Shown piece by piece: positions 45,251 through 54,532 of a stretch of 64,000 nt of DNA. Under the pieces are notes generated by a model. The model was not told the DNA's origin. It did no database searches and saw only the letters and a list, made by a program, of their open reading frames with translations. The translations under genes were made by a program, and so were the position numbers. Every line of letters begins with the position of its first letter. Position 1 is the stretch's first letter. This DNA comes from Sphingomonas sp. AP4-R1 (lineage in GTDB: Bacteria > Pseudomonadota > Alphaproteobacteria > Sphingomonadales > Sphingomonadaceae), in contig NZ_CP053346.1 of NCBI RefSeq assembly GCF_013113735.1, positions 2,556,001 to 2,620,000 of the forward strand. Reading direction: 5' to 3'.

Positions 45251-46156
45251 AGAAACGCGCAGCAGGTTCACATCCAGGCCGGCAACTCGGGTCTGATCCT
45301 CGCAACGCCAAGCGACCCGCCACGATCGGCGGGACACTCCGCTTTCGCATGCGATGTGTCGAAGGATGGCTTGCAGAAATCGTCCGCCAAGGATCACGAC
45401 GGATGCTCCCGCAAGCGGGATCGGGCCTCGTAATGCCCACCCGACGGTTAGGCTCGAACTTGGCTCATTCCCGAAACACCATCGTTTTCGGAACGGCGGC
45501 GGTAGCCGTCGGCCTCTCAGAATCTATCAAGCCGCTCTCCACCATGTCAGCTATAGCAATGCACGGGTTCCGAGGCTGCTTAAGTGGGTAGAGCGCGCAG
45601 CTGACTGAACTGCGATATCCTTCGTCGGGGTGGGGCGAACGGAGTTCTGGGGCGCCTTCGAGGTTTTGACCGAACCGGGTGAGACGAGCCGCTCTAAGGA
45701 TTGCGATCAGGGGCACATTCCAAGCCAGATGTGCCGAGCATGTCTCTTATTCCCAAACGATAGCCGCTCTCCGGATGGCGAAGCATTCTGGGAACTGGTC
45801 GAAGACCGGACCCGCTTCCGTAATGATGTACGGCCAATCATCGGTCGACCGGAAGAAAGGAGGGCGCTTTTCGAGTCTCCGATGTGTCTCTCAAACGGGA
45901 ATAGAAGGGCTTCCTCCTCTGAGCGCGCGCACCGGGTTGCGCCGTAGCGGGTTCTGGGTGGTGGCCGATGAGGCAGTGTGCCGAGGTTCCCCGGCGCAAT
46001 GATCTGCCTTGCAACCCATTGGGGGTCGCCATGGCGGCTGTTGGAAGCGCGAGCGCGATGTCATGCGCTGCGTCGGCGCAGGCACACGCGCACGATGCGC
46101 AGATGGAGCGGCACAGACGTTCGAGAGTGCGCCGGACGCAGACGAGAGGTCAGCCA
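45251..46156. other. Long stretch without a confident gene
   Basis: Several overlapping frames exist on both strands (for example plus 45630-45947), but none has family features or a good ribosome site. A tRNA-like fragment near 45570-45610 fails as a real tRNA. The region lies between the IS3 element and the AraC-type regulator and may be decayed sequence. Confidence 0.4.
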
Positions 46157-46516
46157 ATGCTCGCGCCTTGGCAAGTCAATCTCGCAATGCGCACGATGCG
46201 TCGAGATCTGTGCAACCCGGTTTCGATCACGGAAGTCGCAGGTCTCTGCCGGTTATCGCTGTGCCATTTTGTACGAGCTTTCGCGAACACAGTCGGGCTC
46301 GCGCCTTATGCGTGGTTCGTCCAGCAACGCATCCTGCGCGCAAAGAGCCTTTTGGCCGAGAACGCGCTTCCGCTCGTACAAATCGCGCTGGAATGTGGGT
46401 TTTCCGACCAGGCGCACTTCACCAAGGCGTTCGCCAAGGCGAATGGCATCACGCCTGCGAAATGGCGTCGGCAGCTTGCCGAGAGCCGTCCTGTCGTCGG
46501 CTTGCAGGATAGATGA
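46157..46516 (+). CDS. Short AraC-family transcription regulator
   Basis: About 119 residues consisting of only the AraC DNA-binding domain: two helix-turn-helix units, the first near ITEVAGLCRLSLCHFVRAF and the second near LVQIALECGFSDQAHFTKAF, then TPAKWRRQL. No ligand-binding domain is attached, a common form in sphingomonads. ATG 46157 has GAGAGG seven bases upstream; the frame is open to 45968 with further ATGs. It faces the broken gene at 46534-47016, end to end. Confidence 0.8.
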   Translation: MLAPWQVNLAMRTMRRDLCNPVSITEVAGLCRLSLCHFVRAFANTVGLAPYAWFVQQRILRAKSLLAENALPLVQIALECGFSDQAHFTKAFAKANGITPAKWRRQLAESRPVVGLQDR

Positions 46517-46533
46517 AGTAATGCCCTATGCAG

Positions 46534-47016
46534 TCATCCTTCCTCGTCGCTGCGCGTCGTGGACTGCCGTTGCGCGAATTTGAAAAGGTTTGAATCAAGC
46601 TCGGGCCGATCCCAGCGACCTGAATCGCGCAATATCACGAGATCGTCCAGATGTGTGATGAACGTGAATACCTTGTTGACGATCTCGATCATGAGCGCCT
46701 TCATCTCCGCGTCGGAAATCCGGGAAAGCTCCGTTCATGCGATTTCCCGATAAGGTGTGACGACCTTCACATCGCTGTAGTCGCCTTTGACGCTGCCAGG
46801 CGCGATGCCCGCGTGAAAAGTCTCTAGTCCGGATTTTCGAACGCAATGCTCCACAAGGGCAAGCGCGATCCTGCGCGCCGCTGCGTCAGGGATCCGGTCG
46901 TCTGGCATCATGGTCTCCCGACGGATGAGGCTGTCGTTCGAGATCCCCTGTGCGGCCATCGCGGCAAGCCTGGCCGGCAACCAGAATGCATCACCGATCT
47001 CAAGCGAACCCGACAA
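46534..47016 (-). pseudogene. Unknown small protein interrupted by an in-frame TGA
   Basis: The frame from 47016 reads to REIA then TGA at 46735-46737, and continues without shift as TELSRISDAEMKALMIEIV, FTFITHLDDLVILRDSGRW and so on to a stop at 46534. The second part has clear protein-like composition, so the TGA is likely a point mutation, probably from TGG (Trp). An internal ATG at about residue 36 could be the true start. I do not recognise the family. If the TGA is suppressed or a sequencing error, the protein is about 160 residues. Confidence 0.6.
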
Positions 47017-47068
47017 TCATGCGTGCGCCGCTACTGATCCATAGCGGGTTGGCCTGGAACAGCGTGAA

Positions 47069-47100
47069 CCTGCGCGGACAGATTATTGTTGCCGCGCAGG
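47069..47100. repeat. Strong inverted repeat downstream of the HU gene
   Basis: CCTGCGCGG and CCGCGCAGG form a perfect nine-base stem around a 14-base AT-rich loop. No T-run follows on either strand, so it is not a standard terminator. It lies 60 bases after the HU stop. Confidence 0.5.
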
Positions 47101-47159
47101 CTTGCTTGGGGCTCACGCAGATTGTGCCGACGACGCTTGCCGGCGATGGCCGCCAGCAG

Positions 47160-47435
47160 TTAGCCGTTCAACCGGTCCTTGACCGCCTTGGCCGGCGCGA
47201 AGGTGAGCTTCTTCGACGCAGCGATCTGGATCGTTTCGCCCGAGGAGGGATTGCGACCCTCGCGCGCGGGCAGGTCCTTCACCTTGAACTTGCCGAAGCC
47301 GTTCAGCGAAATCTCCTCGCCCTTTGAGGCTGCCTCGGCGATCGCCGTGAAAACGGCATCGACCGCCTTGCGGGCATCTGCCTTCGTCGCTCCGGTCTCG
47401 GCAGCCAGCTTGTCGGCCAGATCGCTGTTGTTCAT
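47160..47435 (-). CDS. HU-family nucleoid protein
   Basis: A 91-residue DNA-binding protein with the HU layout: helical N-terminus (MNNSDLADKLAAETGATKAD), beta-arm start FGKFKVKDLPAREGRNPSSG, and the C-terminal AAKKLTFAPAKAVKDRLNG-like end. The DNA-bending proline of the arm is in the expected region (GRNPSSG). GGAG lies seven bases before ATG 47435. It follows the MNT/HEPN gene by 43 bases on the same strand. HU genes are often carried by conjugative elements. Confidence 0.93.
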   Translation of the reverse strand: MNNSDLADKLAAETGATKADARKAVDAVFTAIAEAASKGEEISLNGFGKFKVKDLPAREGRNPSSGETIQIAASKKLTFAPAKAVKDRLNG

Positions 47436-47478
47436 TCTGCTTCTCCTGCAATATTAAGTCTGGTTTGCGCGATGGCAT

Positions 47479-48393
47479 CTACAACTGGGCCCGCATTTCA
47501 GCTAGTTTTTGCTGGCACAGTTCGTTCACGATCGTGCCAAGCAATTCGATGCGTTCGGAAAGATAGGTAAACTCCTCTTCCGTTATAGTGAATTGATCGG
47601 AATGTTTCGCCTTCACATAGGCGTCCTTGAGCTTCAGGAAGCGCGCCTCGATCTTGCGTGTCTCCCTCGGCCAGACCTCCACTAGGCGGGGAGTTAGCCT
47701 CTCGGCCAATGCGCGTAGGAATTTGAGGTTGTGGCTATAGGGGGTGTATAAGGTGTAAACGAGCAGGATGCAGTAATAGAGCCGTTCACATGCCTGCTGC
47801 AGATTGTACGCAGCGTCTTCATATAACTTATTGCCGTGGCAAAACTGAAAAATCATCCGAGCAGATACGGCTAAGTTAAACCATTTATCGAAATAGCCCT
47901 GCGCCATATCATAGGCTTCCTGCGGGGTCTTTGGCTTGGGTGTGTGCAAGTCGCTGTCATCGACTTGATACAGTGCAATGCCGTCGCGCGCGATATCCAT
48001 GAAAAAATATCGGCCATGGGCAAGACCGTCATTCACTTCCTGGAGGGTATGGACGATGAAATTGACCGGCGTGCGCAGCCGGTTCACGATCATCGCTTCC
48101 CGATCTAGGCGCTCCGCCGCCTTGTCCCAATAGCCGACCCAATCGGTCAGCTCCTTCTGGTTCACGATGATGAGCAGGTCAAAATCCGACCGGTAACCTC
48201 TCTTGGTGTGAGGCTCGTGCACCCAGCCGCCGGTCGCATAAGATCCGTAGAGGATGATCTTGAGGATCCGGCCGAGCTTGCGCGTGCCGGTCGGCTCGCC
48301 ATGCGCGTCCTCGAATTCCTCGAATAGGATGCGCACGACGCGATCGAGCTCGCGCCGTTTGTTTACAGGGAGATGGTCGAGCTCGGTTTTCAT
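47479..48393 (-). CDS. Nucleotidyltransferase-HEPN fusion protein
   Basis: A 304-residue protein. The N-terminal half is a minimal nucleotidyltransferase: GS at 50-51 (ILYGSYATGG) and aspartates at 70 and 72 (RSDFDLLIIV). The C-terminal half is HEPN-like helical sequence (QACERLYYCILLVYTLY). Separate MNT and HEPN proteins form toxin-antitoxin pairs in which the transferase AMPylates the HEPN RNase; here both are on one chain. ATG 48393 overlaps the vapC stop (ATGA), making a three-gene operon. A clear R-x4-6-H motif is not obvious, so RNase activity is uncertain. Confidence 0.85.
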   Translation of the reverse strand: MKTELDHLPVNKRRELDRVVRILFEEFEDAHGEPTGTRKLGRILKIILYGSYATGGWVHEPHTKRGYRSDFDLLIIVNQKELTDWVGYWDKAAERLDREAMIVNRLRTPVNFIVHTLQEVNDGLAHGRYFFMDIARDGIALYQVDDSDLHTPKPKTPQEAYDMAQGYFDKWFNLAVSARMIFQFCHGNKLYEDAAYNLQQACERLYYCILLVYTLYTPYSHNLKFLRALAERLTPRLVEVWPRETRKIEARFLKLKDAYVKAKHSDQFTITEEEFTYLSERIELLGTIVNELCQQKLAEMRAQL

Positions 48394-48809
48394 GTCTCGT
48401 CATTCGGATCATTGGAGTGGGGAAGGGCGTTCTCGACATCGGTGTGGATAAAGTCGTTGCCCTTGAACAAAAGAGGTTCGTCCACGGCTTTCGCCAGGGC
48501 ATAGGCAAAACAGTCGCCGAAATTTAGCTGGGCTTTATGGCGTCCTTTGCCGAAATCGAAAAAGGCCTGCCGCGCGATGTGCCCCTGTTCCACGGTGACG
48601 TGTTCGATCTGAATACCTGCGCGCCTTACGAAGTTCTCCGCATGGCGAGTGCCTTCCAGGCCTAGCTGCTTCTCAATCACCATTGTCAGTTCAAGATAGT
48701 TCGCGACACTCAGCCGACAGATATCGGCACGCTGGATGATCTGCGTAAAACTTGACGCTTCGTCTTCCCCATAGAGAATGGCTACCAGAGCTGAGGTGTC
48801 GATAATCAT
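48390..48809 (-). CDS. vapC: VapC-type PIN-domain toxin
   Basis: A 139-residue PIN-domain RNase. The acidic active site is visible: Asp4 in MIIDTSAL, the glutamate in [13 protein letters not shown], and aspartates in [12 protein letters not shown] and KGNDFIHTD. Overlaps its antitoxin gene (ATGA at 48806-48809) and the MNT/HEPN gene downstream. Length and layout are standard for VapC. Confidence 0.93.
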   Translation of the reverse strand: MIIDTSALVAILYGEDEASSFTQIIQRADICRLSVANYLELTMVIEKQLGLEGTRHAENFVRRAGIQIEHVTVEQGHIARQAFFDFGKGRHKAQLNFGDCFAYALAKAVDEPLLFKGNDFIHTDVENALPHSNDPNDET

Positions 48810-49060
48810 TTCGGCAATCCATCGACGCCGTAAAGCTCATCTCCGTGCGGAGGATAGGGCCGGGTTACCAAATCTGCAGACCGGCGCGCTATGGCCATAA
48901 GTTCGGCTATTGTGGCACGCTCCCGCTGCCGTTGGATCCGGGACAGCCGATCACGCAGGGCCTCCACCACGACGCGCGTCATGGGCTCGCCGGTTTCCCG
49001 TGCGATGGCCAGAGCAAGCCGGTGAGCCTCCGGATCCTTGATGTTGAGCGTCGCTCCCAT
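48806..49060 (-). CDS. vapB: VapB-type antitoxin
   Basis: An 84-residue protein with an N-terminal DNA-binding segment ([19 protein letters not shown], the PSK-type VapB pattern) and a C-terminal toxin-binding tail rich in aromatic and charged residues ([16 protein letters not shown]). It probably neutralises the VapC encoded next and autoregulates the operon. ATG 49060. Confidence 0.9.
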   Translation of the reverse strand: MGATLNIKDPEAHRLALAIARETGEPMTRVVVEALRDRLSRIQRQRERATIAELMAIARRSADLVTRPYPPHGDELYGVDGLPK

Positions 49061-49529
49061 AAGTTCTACCTATTGTGCCGATATTCCTCCATTCTGCCAC
49101 GACGGGTGCGAAGGTTCCAGAACAATCTCGGCCAATCTGACGTAATCTCCAGCGTTATGAACCTGGAGAACGCGACCGTTCTGCGTTCAATCCGCGCCTT
49201 GGCTCTGCTAGCGCAACGGCATGAGAAGCCGTCGAATTCGAACCAGCGAAATTTGTGTGAGGAGGAGGGGTCGGTCGGGCGTTCAGTCGCTTCGACTTCA
49301 GCCCCTCCGTTGGCCATTCGAGAGTCATCAGGTGATGATGCTGCCCCCGCAGCCCAGGATCTCAGGATCCGATTGCGGCGCGAGGTTGGCAGCGGGAGCC
49401 GACTGAAGGCTTGGTTGAGCACACTGCTATCACGCTTATAGATTGGGCACCGATGGTCCGAAGAATCTTGACGTGGACCAATGAATGGTCCGAATTAATC
49501 GACAGGGAATACCGGTTTGGAGTCTTGTC
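49061..49529. other. Intergenic region between two divergent toxin-antitoxin operons
   Basis: About 470 bases with no credible gene. It should hold the promoters of both the vapBC-MNT/HEPN operon (minus) and the second toxin-antitoxin pair (plus). No consensus promoter is obvious. Confidence 0.4.
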
Positions 49530-49787
49530 GTGCAGGTTTCCGTGAGCGATGCAAAAGGTCAACTGACCGAATTGGTGCGGCGCGCCGAAACAGGCGAGGA
49601 GATCATTCTTACCCGGCACGGGCTCGCGGCGGCGAGATTGGTGCCGGTTCGGGCGGTGACGGATGGCGTAGCTCGCAGGCAACTTTTGGAAGCCGCTCGG
49701 AAGGCAGGCAGGGCGAAGGCAACGAGCGGGCCGGATGCGGCGCGCAGTCAGGACTTCCTCTATGGCGATGATGGCATGCCTGCATGA
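49530..49787 (+). CDS. Phd/YefM-type antitoxin
   Basis: An 85-residue antitoxin beginning MQVSVSDAKGQLTELVRRAE, the Phd/YefM N-terminal fold that binds DNA, with GEEIILTRHGLAAARLVP next and a C-terminal toxin-binding tail. GTG 49530 is chosen because GGAG lies seven bases upstream; the frame opens 15 codons earlier at 49485. Overlaps the toxin gene by four bases (ATGA). Confidence 0.88.
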   Translation: MQVSVSDAKGQLTELVRRAETGEEIILTRHGLAAARLVPVRAVTDGVARRQLLEAARKAGRAKATSGPDAARSQDFLYGDDGMPA

Positions 49788-50167
49788 TCGCGCTCGATAC
49801 GTCTGCTTTGATGGCGATTGTTCTTGATGAACCGCAGGCAGCCCAATGCATCTCCGCGATCGAGGCTGAGGACGAGCTGGTCATTTCGGCAGGGACGGTT
49901 GCCGAAGCCCTGATGGTGTCAGCAAGACGGAACGTTGAAGAAGAGGTCGCGAGCCTGCTTGATGGACTCGGAGTGGAGGTCGTGCACGTTAGTGCCGCTG
50001 CCGCCAGACGCATGTCGGTCGCCTATTCGAAGTGGGGTAAGGGGATGCATCCGGCTGGCCTGAACTTTGGAGACTGTTTTGCATACGAGGTCGCCAAGAC
50101 GCGTGGCTGCCGTCTTCTTTATGTCGGTGACGACTTTTCGAGAACCGACATAGAGAGCGCGATCTAG
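49784..50167 (+). CDS. vapC: VapC-type PIN-domain toxin, second copy
   Basis: A 127-residue PIN-domain protein: MIALDTSALMAI (Asp5), a glutamate in TVAEALMVSARR, and [13 protein letters not shown] plus YVGDDFSRTDI. Paired with a Phd-type antitoxin, a common mixed combination. It differs substantially from the VapC at 48390. Confidence 0.92.
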   Translation: MIALDTSALMAIVLDEPQAAQCISAIEAEDELVISAGTVAEALMVSARRNVEEEVASLLDGLGVEVVHVSAAAARRMSVAYSKWGKGMHPAGLNFGDCFAYEVAKTRGCRLLYVGDDFSRTDIESAI

Positions 50168-50271
50168 TAGAAAAAAACGACATCCAAATGCCGCTCTCCA
50201 CCTGCGGTTAGGAAGCGAAAACTGGATTGTGTGTGCAATTGATGGTATCGCGTTGCGGAAAGGATTTCCCG

Positions 50272-50766
50272 ATGGAAGCTCCCATCGAAGATCAGGAAAT
50301 TGCGAGCGTCACCGAGCGGCCTAAGCTGTCAGCATGGCTCTGGCAGCCGTGGTACGCCAAGCTCTGGTGGGTCGCGATCCCGGTCTGGTGGCTCGGTATG
50401 GCGGCTTCCGCCCGTATCGATTTCCTGGAGTCCTTCTATCGCGGAGCGCTTGCGGGCTATCTGAATATCCTGTTCTTTCCGATGACCGCGCTGATGGTGC
50501 TGGGCGTCGGCTATGTCAGGGAACGTCTTGATGATTTTGTGGGGCAGGGTCACGGTATGCCGCTGTCAGCCGATGAAGAAGCCGATGAAGAAGAGGTCTT
50601 CTTCAGAAGGCGCGCTCTTGAAGAGCACGAACGATTGGCGAAAAGGTGGCGGTCCGGGTTCGACCCATCAGATCCGCGGTCTGGGCCACTCTGGATTGGT
50701 AGCCCGTTGAACCCGCACAATCCGGGCTACATCAATCCGCACACCGGGAAATTTAACGCTTCTTGA
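50272..50766 (+). CDS. Unknown inner-membrane protein beside traG
   Basis: A 164-residue protein with two membrane helices (about residues 30-55 and 65-90), then a charged acidic stretch (ADEEADEEEVFF) and a glycine/proline-rich tail ending GYINPHTGKFNAS. ATG 50272 has AAGGA seven bases upstream. It converges on traG, and their 3' ends overlap by 14 bases. I do not recognise the family; position suggests a gene of the conjugative element. Confidence 0.65.
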   Translation: MEAPIEDQEIASVTERPKLSAWLWQPWYAKLWWVAIPVWWLGMAASARIDFLESFYRGALAGYLNILFFPMTALMVLGVGYVRERLDDFVGQGHGMPLSADEEADEEEVFFRRRALEEHERLAKRWRSGFDPSDPRSGPLWIGSPLNPHNPGYINPHTGKFNAS

Positions 50767-53700
50767 ATGTGCTGTCGCCGTCACCGGGACTGCCTTGGAT
50801 ATCGGTTGAAAAGCTTCCTTTGGAGAGAACGGAGTTTTGCTCCAGCGAGGTCAATGGACCCGTGATATCGAAGGTGGCGCGTCCATTGTCCGCCTCCTGA
50901 AGGTAGCGGTTGCGCATGCCGGCGCTGCCGAGGATGCGATTCGAAAGCTCACGGGAGAAGGTCGTCGCGGGATCGCTGGAGCGTGCTGCGGCACGCTCAG
51001 CGGAGGCAATTGACTCCCGTACATCGTAGTTGACGATGTCGAGATTTGATTGCGCGCTTTCGCTCGTGGTGCCTGTATCATGGCTTTCAAAGCCAACCTT
51101 CGCGCCGAGATGTCCTGCCGTAGTACGGTCGGCTCTTTCGATTGGTCCTTTCGAAGCCTGACGGCCCCGACCTGGACTGTTGCCGCGACCCGTCGACGTC
51201 TCGGTATCCGAGACACTGATATCCCTGCCAATATCGATGCCGAGATTGGTTCCCATCGTCGTTTGATCCTGGGCCAACCGTGAAAGCGATCTCTGCCAGC
51301 CCGTCTGGGCCATGATGGCCTGCACATCGCGCTGGAGCGTGTCGGCGACCTGCGGCTTCAGGCGCCATTCGCCCTTTCGGTCCATCTCGAACCCACCGCG
51401 CAGCCAATTGGCGAGCATGGCCTGGCCTTCGGCACCGCCGCCCATGAAATGCTCGACCGTATCGGGTCCCGCCTGCTTGCCGGCTTCGAACCGCGTGCTG
51501 GTGTCGCTGCGGGCCGATCGGCTGAAATCCGTACCACTGGAGACGAGAAGGTCGTTGTGCGCGAAGCTGAAGCGCGCGTGGCCGCCATTCGCGATCGCGC
51601 CGAGCTGGCTTTCGTTGATGAGGCCAGCCTTCCACATAGCGGCCGCCGTCTCAGGGGTGAGATTGAGGCTAAGGTCGCCATTCTGGTCCATGGCGATTTG
51701 CCGCTTCGACAGGTTGATGCCGCTCTTGGCGAGCAGGCCTTGCATCCGGGTCAGCCTCTCGCGGTCGACGATCGAGGTCAGGCGCTCGTTCCGCGCGCGA
51801 TCGGCGATCCCACCAGCGCCGCCCTCGACCATATCGACCTGATTGCCCGCAGTGCGACCCAGCGCCTGGATGAAGCTGTCGAGCCGCGCCGCCTCGCGTG
51901 TCGAGACGCCGGCAGCGGCAGCCCCCTCCGCATAGCCGAAATTCTCCGACTGCCTGCGCTGCTCGCCGATGCGCGCCGCGCCCTGCGTGCCGTCGGTTCC
52001 GACCTCGCGCTGCGCGTCGAGCCTGCCTGAGCGTTCGGCGAAGTCGTAGCCGGCGGCCTCGCGCGTCCGTCTATAAACACTGGTGCCCTCGCGGCCTGCC
52101 TCGGCGCTGGCGCCATCGGCTGTCCCGACCTGCACGGCGGCATTGTAGTGTTCGAGCGCTGCTACGACCTGCGCCTCGTTTCTCCCTGTCGAGCGCGAAA
52201 GCTGGGAAATGGCCGAGCTGCGCGCCTCGCCGGAAAGCGCGTTGATGAATCCGACCCGGCGCGCGGTCTCGTCGACGGAGAGACCAAGCATGGAAGCGGC
52301 CTCGCGCTGGCCATGGTTGCTGCCGCTGCGCCAGCCCTGCTCGGTCGCAACATTGGCGCGCTCGATGCCCGCGACATTATCGCCGGCATGGTCGCGGCGC
52401 CCCTCCATAGCACCGACCTGGACCTGCGCCGATGTCAGGTCGTTCCTCAGCATCTGCTCCTGGTCGAATGTGTTGGCGATCAGCTTGCCGAACATCGGAT
52501 CCGCCTGCGCCTCTCCAATCACGCCGGACGCCTTGAGCTCGGCATCGGCCGCCGAGTAGCCAGCCCGCTCGAAATGACGCGTCGCGCCCTGCATCATCAT
52601 GCCATAAGCCCTCTGATCGCCGAACGCGCGCCATTGGACAAGATTTTGGCTGAAGGCCGCGAATGCCTTCTCGCCGGCTTCGCCTTGGCCGAAGTAGCTT
52701 GTCCCAAGACTGCGCAGTGCGTCCTTCTCGGCGAACTGGTGGATCGCGGTAGTCGCGGCATTGGCCTGCACGGCACGCGCCACAGCAGGATCGGCCAGAT
52801 CCCGGCCGCCAAGCGCTGGCGCGAGGCTTCCCAGTTGGCGCGAGCCCTCGATGCCGCCGAGTGCGAGCGCTGTGCCCCCCGCAGTGCCAGGGCGCTCGCC
52901 AAGGATATGGCCAGCTTCGCCGAACATGCGGTTGGCGCCGAATGTCGAGCGTTCCCCAAAATCGCCGAAGCTTGAGGTCGCGGCCGCGCGTGAGCGGGTG
53001 CCCATGGCCGATGCTTGCGCTTCGAGCGCCGACGCCCGGCCCTCGGCCGTACCCATCGCCGCCGCCGCCGCTGTGCCCTGGCTGGCTACTCCAAGCGAAC
53101 CCGATGTGAAGGAGGTGAAGACATTCCCGCTGAAACGGAAGACAGTGAAAACGAATGCGCCAGCGAGGCCGGCGGCGGCCGTGCGAAAGCTGCCGAAGAT
53201 CGCCAGCGCTTTCATCGCCGCTGAAGGAGCAAGGAGCCAAGCGTTGGCCGCAAGCGCGTTCGAACGTAGTTCCGCAAGCGTCGCGGTCGCCCGGCCTAGC
53301 GTGAGTTGATAGATGCCGGCGTCGATCACGCCCCAAAGCGCGACGAAGACGAACATGCCGAGCGCAAAGCTCGCGACCCGCAGATTGATCGGCGTCAGGA
53401 TGAACAGGAGCGCGATCGGGATCATGAACAGCATGATGCCGAACACGGTCGCCCGGATCGTCGGCATCCACTCGTTCGCGACCGACATGGTCGCAAGGCC
53501 GCTCGAGATCACCGCGCGATTGGCCATGACCCTGGCCGCGCTGGCCGGCGAATCCTCGAAGAGGACATCGCCAACCGTGTTGCCGAGAAGGATGTGCGTC
53601 AGGAACGCCTGCGCACTTAGCGGCCGACCGAGCATCATCTGCCCCATTTCGCCGAGCTGCTGTCGGCAGCGAACCATCTGCTGAGCGTTCTCCGTGTCAT

Positions 53701-54520
53701 AGCCGGTCCGGGCGCAGATCTGTTTGGAGTAGCCGTCGAACAGGACCGGGTCTGAGAGACGATCCGAGATATGTGCCCACGCATCGCTGCAGCTGACCGT
53801 CGTGCCGCCCTTGTCGGCCGCGGTATAGACCGTCGAGAAGGTAGCGGGCCCTGCCATCGCCCCGAGAGAAGAGGGCAGGTCGGTCGACGTCCGAAAGAGC
53901 TGGTCATCGTCCACGCCATAGGCGGCTGATACCCGCGCGACCGGATAACATTGCCGGACATAGTCCTTGATCGTCGCATCAAGGAAAATGTCGGTCATCG
54001 GCCCGCGCGGCGAGACAGCGTTGAGGAATAGGTCGAAGCTGTGCCCGCCCGCGCCGAACTCGATCTTGGCATTGGGATCGAGTGTGTTGTCGTCGATCGT
54101 CTCGACCATCGCGCGTTCGATCATGTTGGTCGCGCCGGCGACAAGCACGAGGAGATTGGGAACACCGCCGACCGGCTGATAGGCATTGCGTACCCGGTCA
54201 TAGACATGGACCGTGCCGGTTGTGGCGATCAGCCCGACGAACAGCCCGACGCCGATCAGGATCTGGAAGCCGAAGGCGACCAGCCCCATGCCCGACCCCC
54301 TGATGCTGGCGATGATCGCGCCGAGGCCAATCCCGACCGTCGCGACGATCATCACCAGCGTCTCGTAGCGCGGATCGCCAAAGATCATCGAGACCAGGCG
54401 GAATGCGTCGACTGTTTCGGCGAAGCCGTCATAGGTGTGGAAGCTTGCGTCGACCGCAAGGGCGGGTGACGCGAGGACGATGGCGGGGAGGGCGGCAAGA
54501 AGCCTCAAGAGCCGGCGCAT
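50753..54520 (-). CDS. traG: F-type conjugative transfer protein TraG
   Basis: A 1255-residue protein, longer than F TraG (about 940). It starts with a signal-like segment (LLAALPAIVLASPALA), then several membrane helices between residues 50 and 480, as in the TraG N-domain needed for pilus assembly. The large C-terminal part (from about 500) is alanine-, glycine- and glutamine-rich and corresponds to the periplasmic region used in mating-pair stabilisation and entry exclusion. It is the last gene of the minus-strand tra run, 12 bases after traH. Confidence 0.88.
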   Translation of the reverse strand: MRRLLRLLAALPAIVLASPALAVDASFHTYDGFAETVDAFRLVSMIFGDPRYETLVMIVATVGIGLGAIIASIRGSGMGLVAFGFQILIGVGLFVGLIATTGTVHVYDRVRNAYQPVGGVPNLLVLVAGATNMIERAMVETIDDNTLDPNAKIEFGAGGHSFDLFLNAVSPRGPMTDIFLDATIKDYVRQCYPVARVSAAYGVDDDQLFRTSTDLPSSLGAMAGPATFSTVYTAADKGGTTVSCSDAWAHISDRLSDPVLFDGYSKQICARTGYDTENAQQMVRCRQQLGEMGQMMLGRPLSAQAFLTHILLGNTVGDVLFEDSPASAARVMANRAVISSGLATMSVANEWMPTIRATVFGIMLFMIPIALLFILTPINLRVASFALGMFVFVALWGVIDAGIYQLTLGRATATLAELRSNALAANAWLLAPSAAMKALAIFGSFRTAAAGLAGAFVFTVFRFSGNVFTSFTSGSLGVASQGTAAAAAMGTAEGRASALEAQASAMGTRSRAAATSSFGDFGERSTFGANRMFGEAGHILGERPGTAGGTALALGGIEGSRQLGSLAPALGGRDLADPAVARAVQANAATTAIHQFAEKDALRSLGTSYFGQGEAGEKAFAAFSQNLVQWRAFGDQRAYGMMMQGATRHFERAGYSAADAELKASGVIGEAQADPMFGKLIANTFDQEQMLRNDLTSAQVQVGAMEGRRDHAGDNVAGIERANVATEQGWRSGSNHGQREAASMLGLSVDETARRVGFINALSGEARSSAISQLSRSTGRNEAQVVAALEHYNAAVQVGTADGASAEAGREGTSVYRRTREAAGYDFAERSGRLDAQREVGTDGTQGAARIGEQRRQSENFGYAEGAAAAGVSTREAARLDSFIQALGRTAGNQVDMVEGGAGGIADRARNERLTSIVDRERLTRMQGLLAKSGINLSKRQIAMDQNGDLSLNLTPETAAAMWKAGLINESQLGAIANGGHARFSFAHNDLLVSSGTDFSRSARSDTSTRFEAGKQAGPDTVEHFMGGGAEGQAMLANWLRGGFEMDRKGEWRLKPQVADTLQRDVQAIMAQTGWQRSLSRLAQDQTTMGTNLGIDIGRDISVSDTETSTGRGNSPGRGRQASKGPIERADRTTAGHLGAKVGFESHDTGTTSESAQSNLDIVNYDVRESIASAERAAARSSDPATTFSRELSNRILGSAGMRNRYLQEADNGRATFDITGPLTSLEQNSVLSKGSFSTDIQGSPGDGDSTFKKR

Positions 54521-54532
54521 GACGGTTCGATC

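Noticed and set aside
45567..45625. tRNA-like fragment
   Set aside because: A D-arm-like GTGGGTAGAGCGC and a partial anticodon stem are present, but the anticodon stem has a mismatch, the T-arm is not formed and no acceptor stem pairs.
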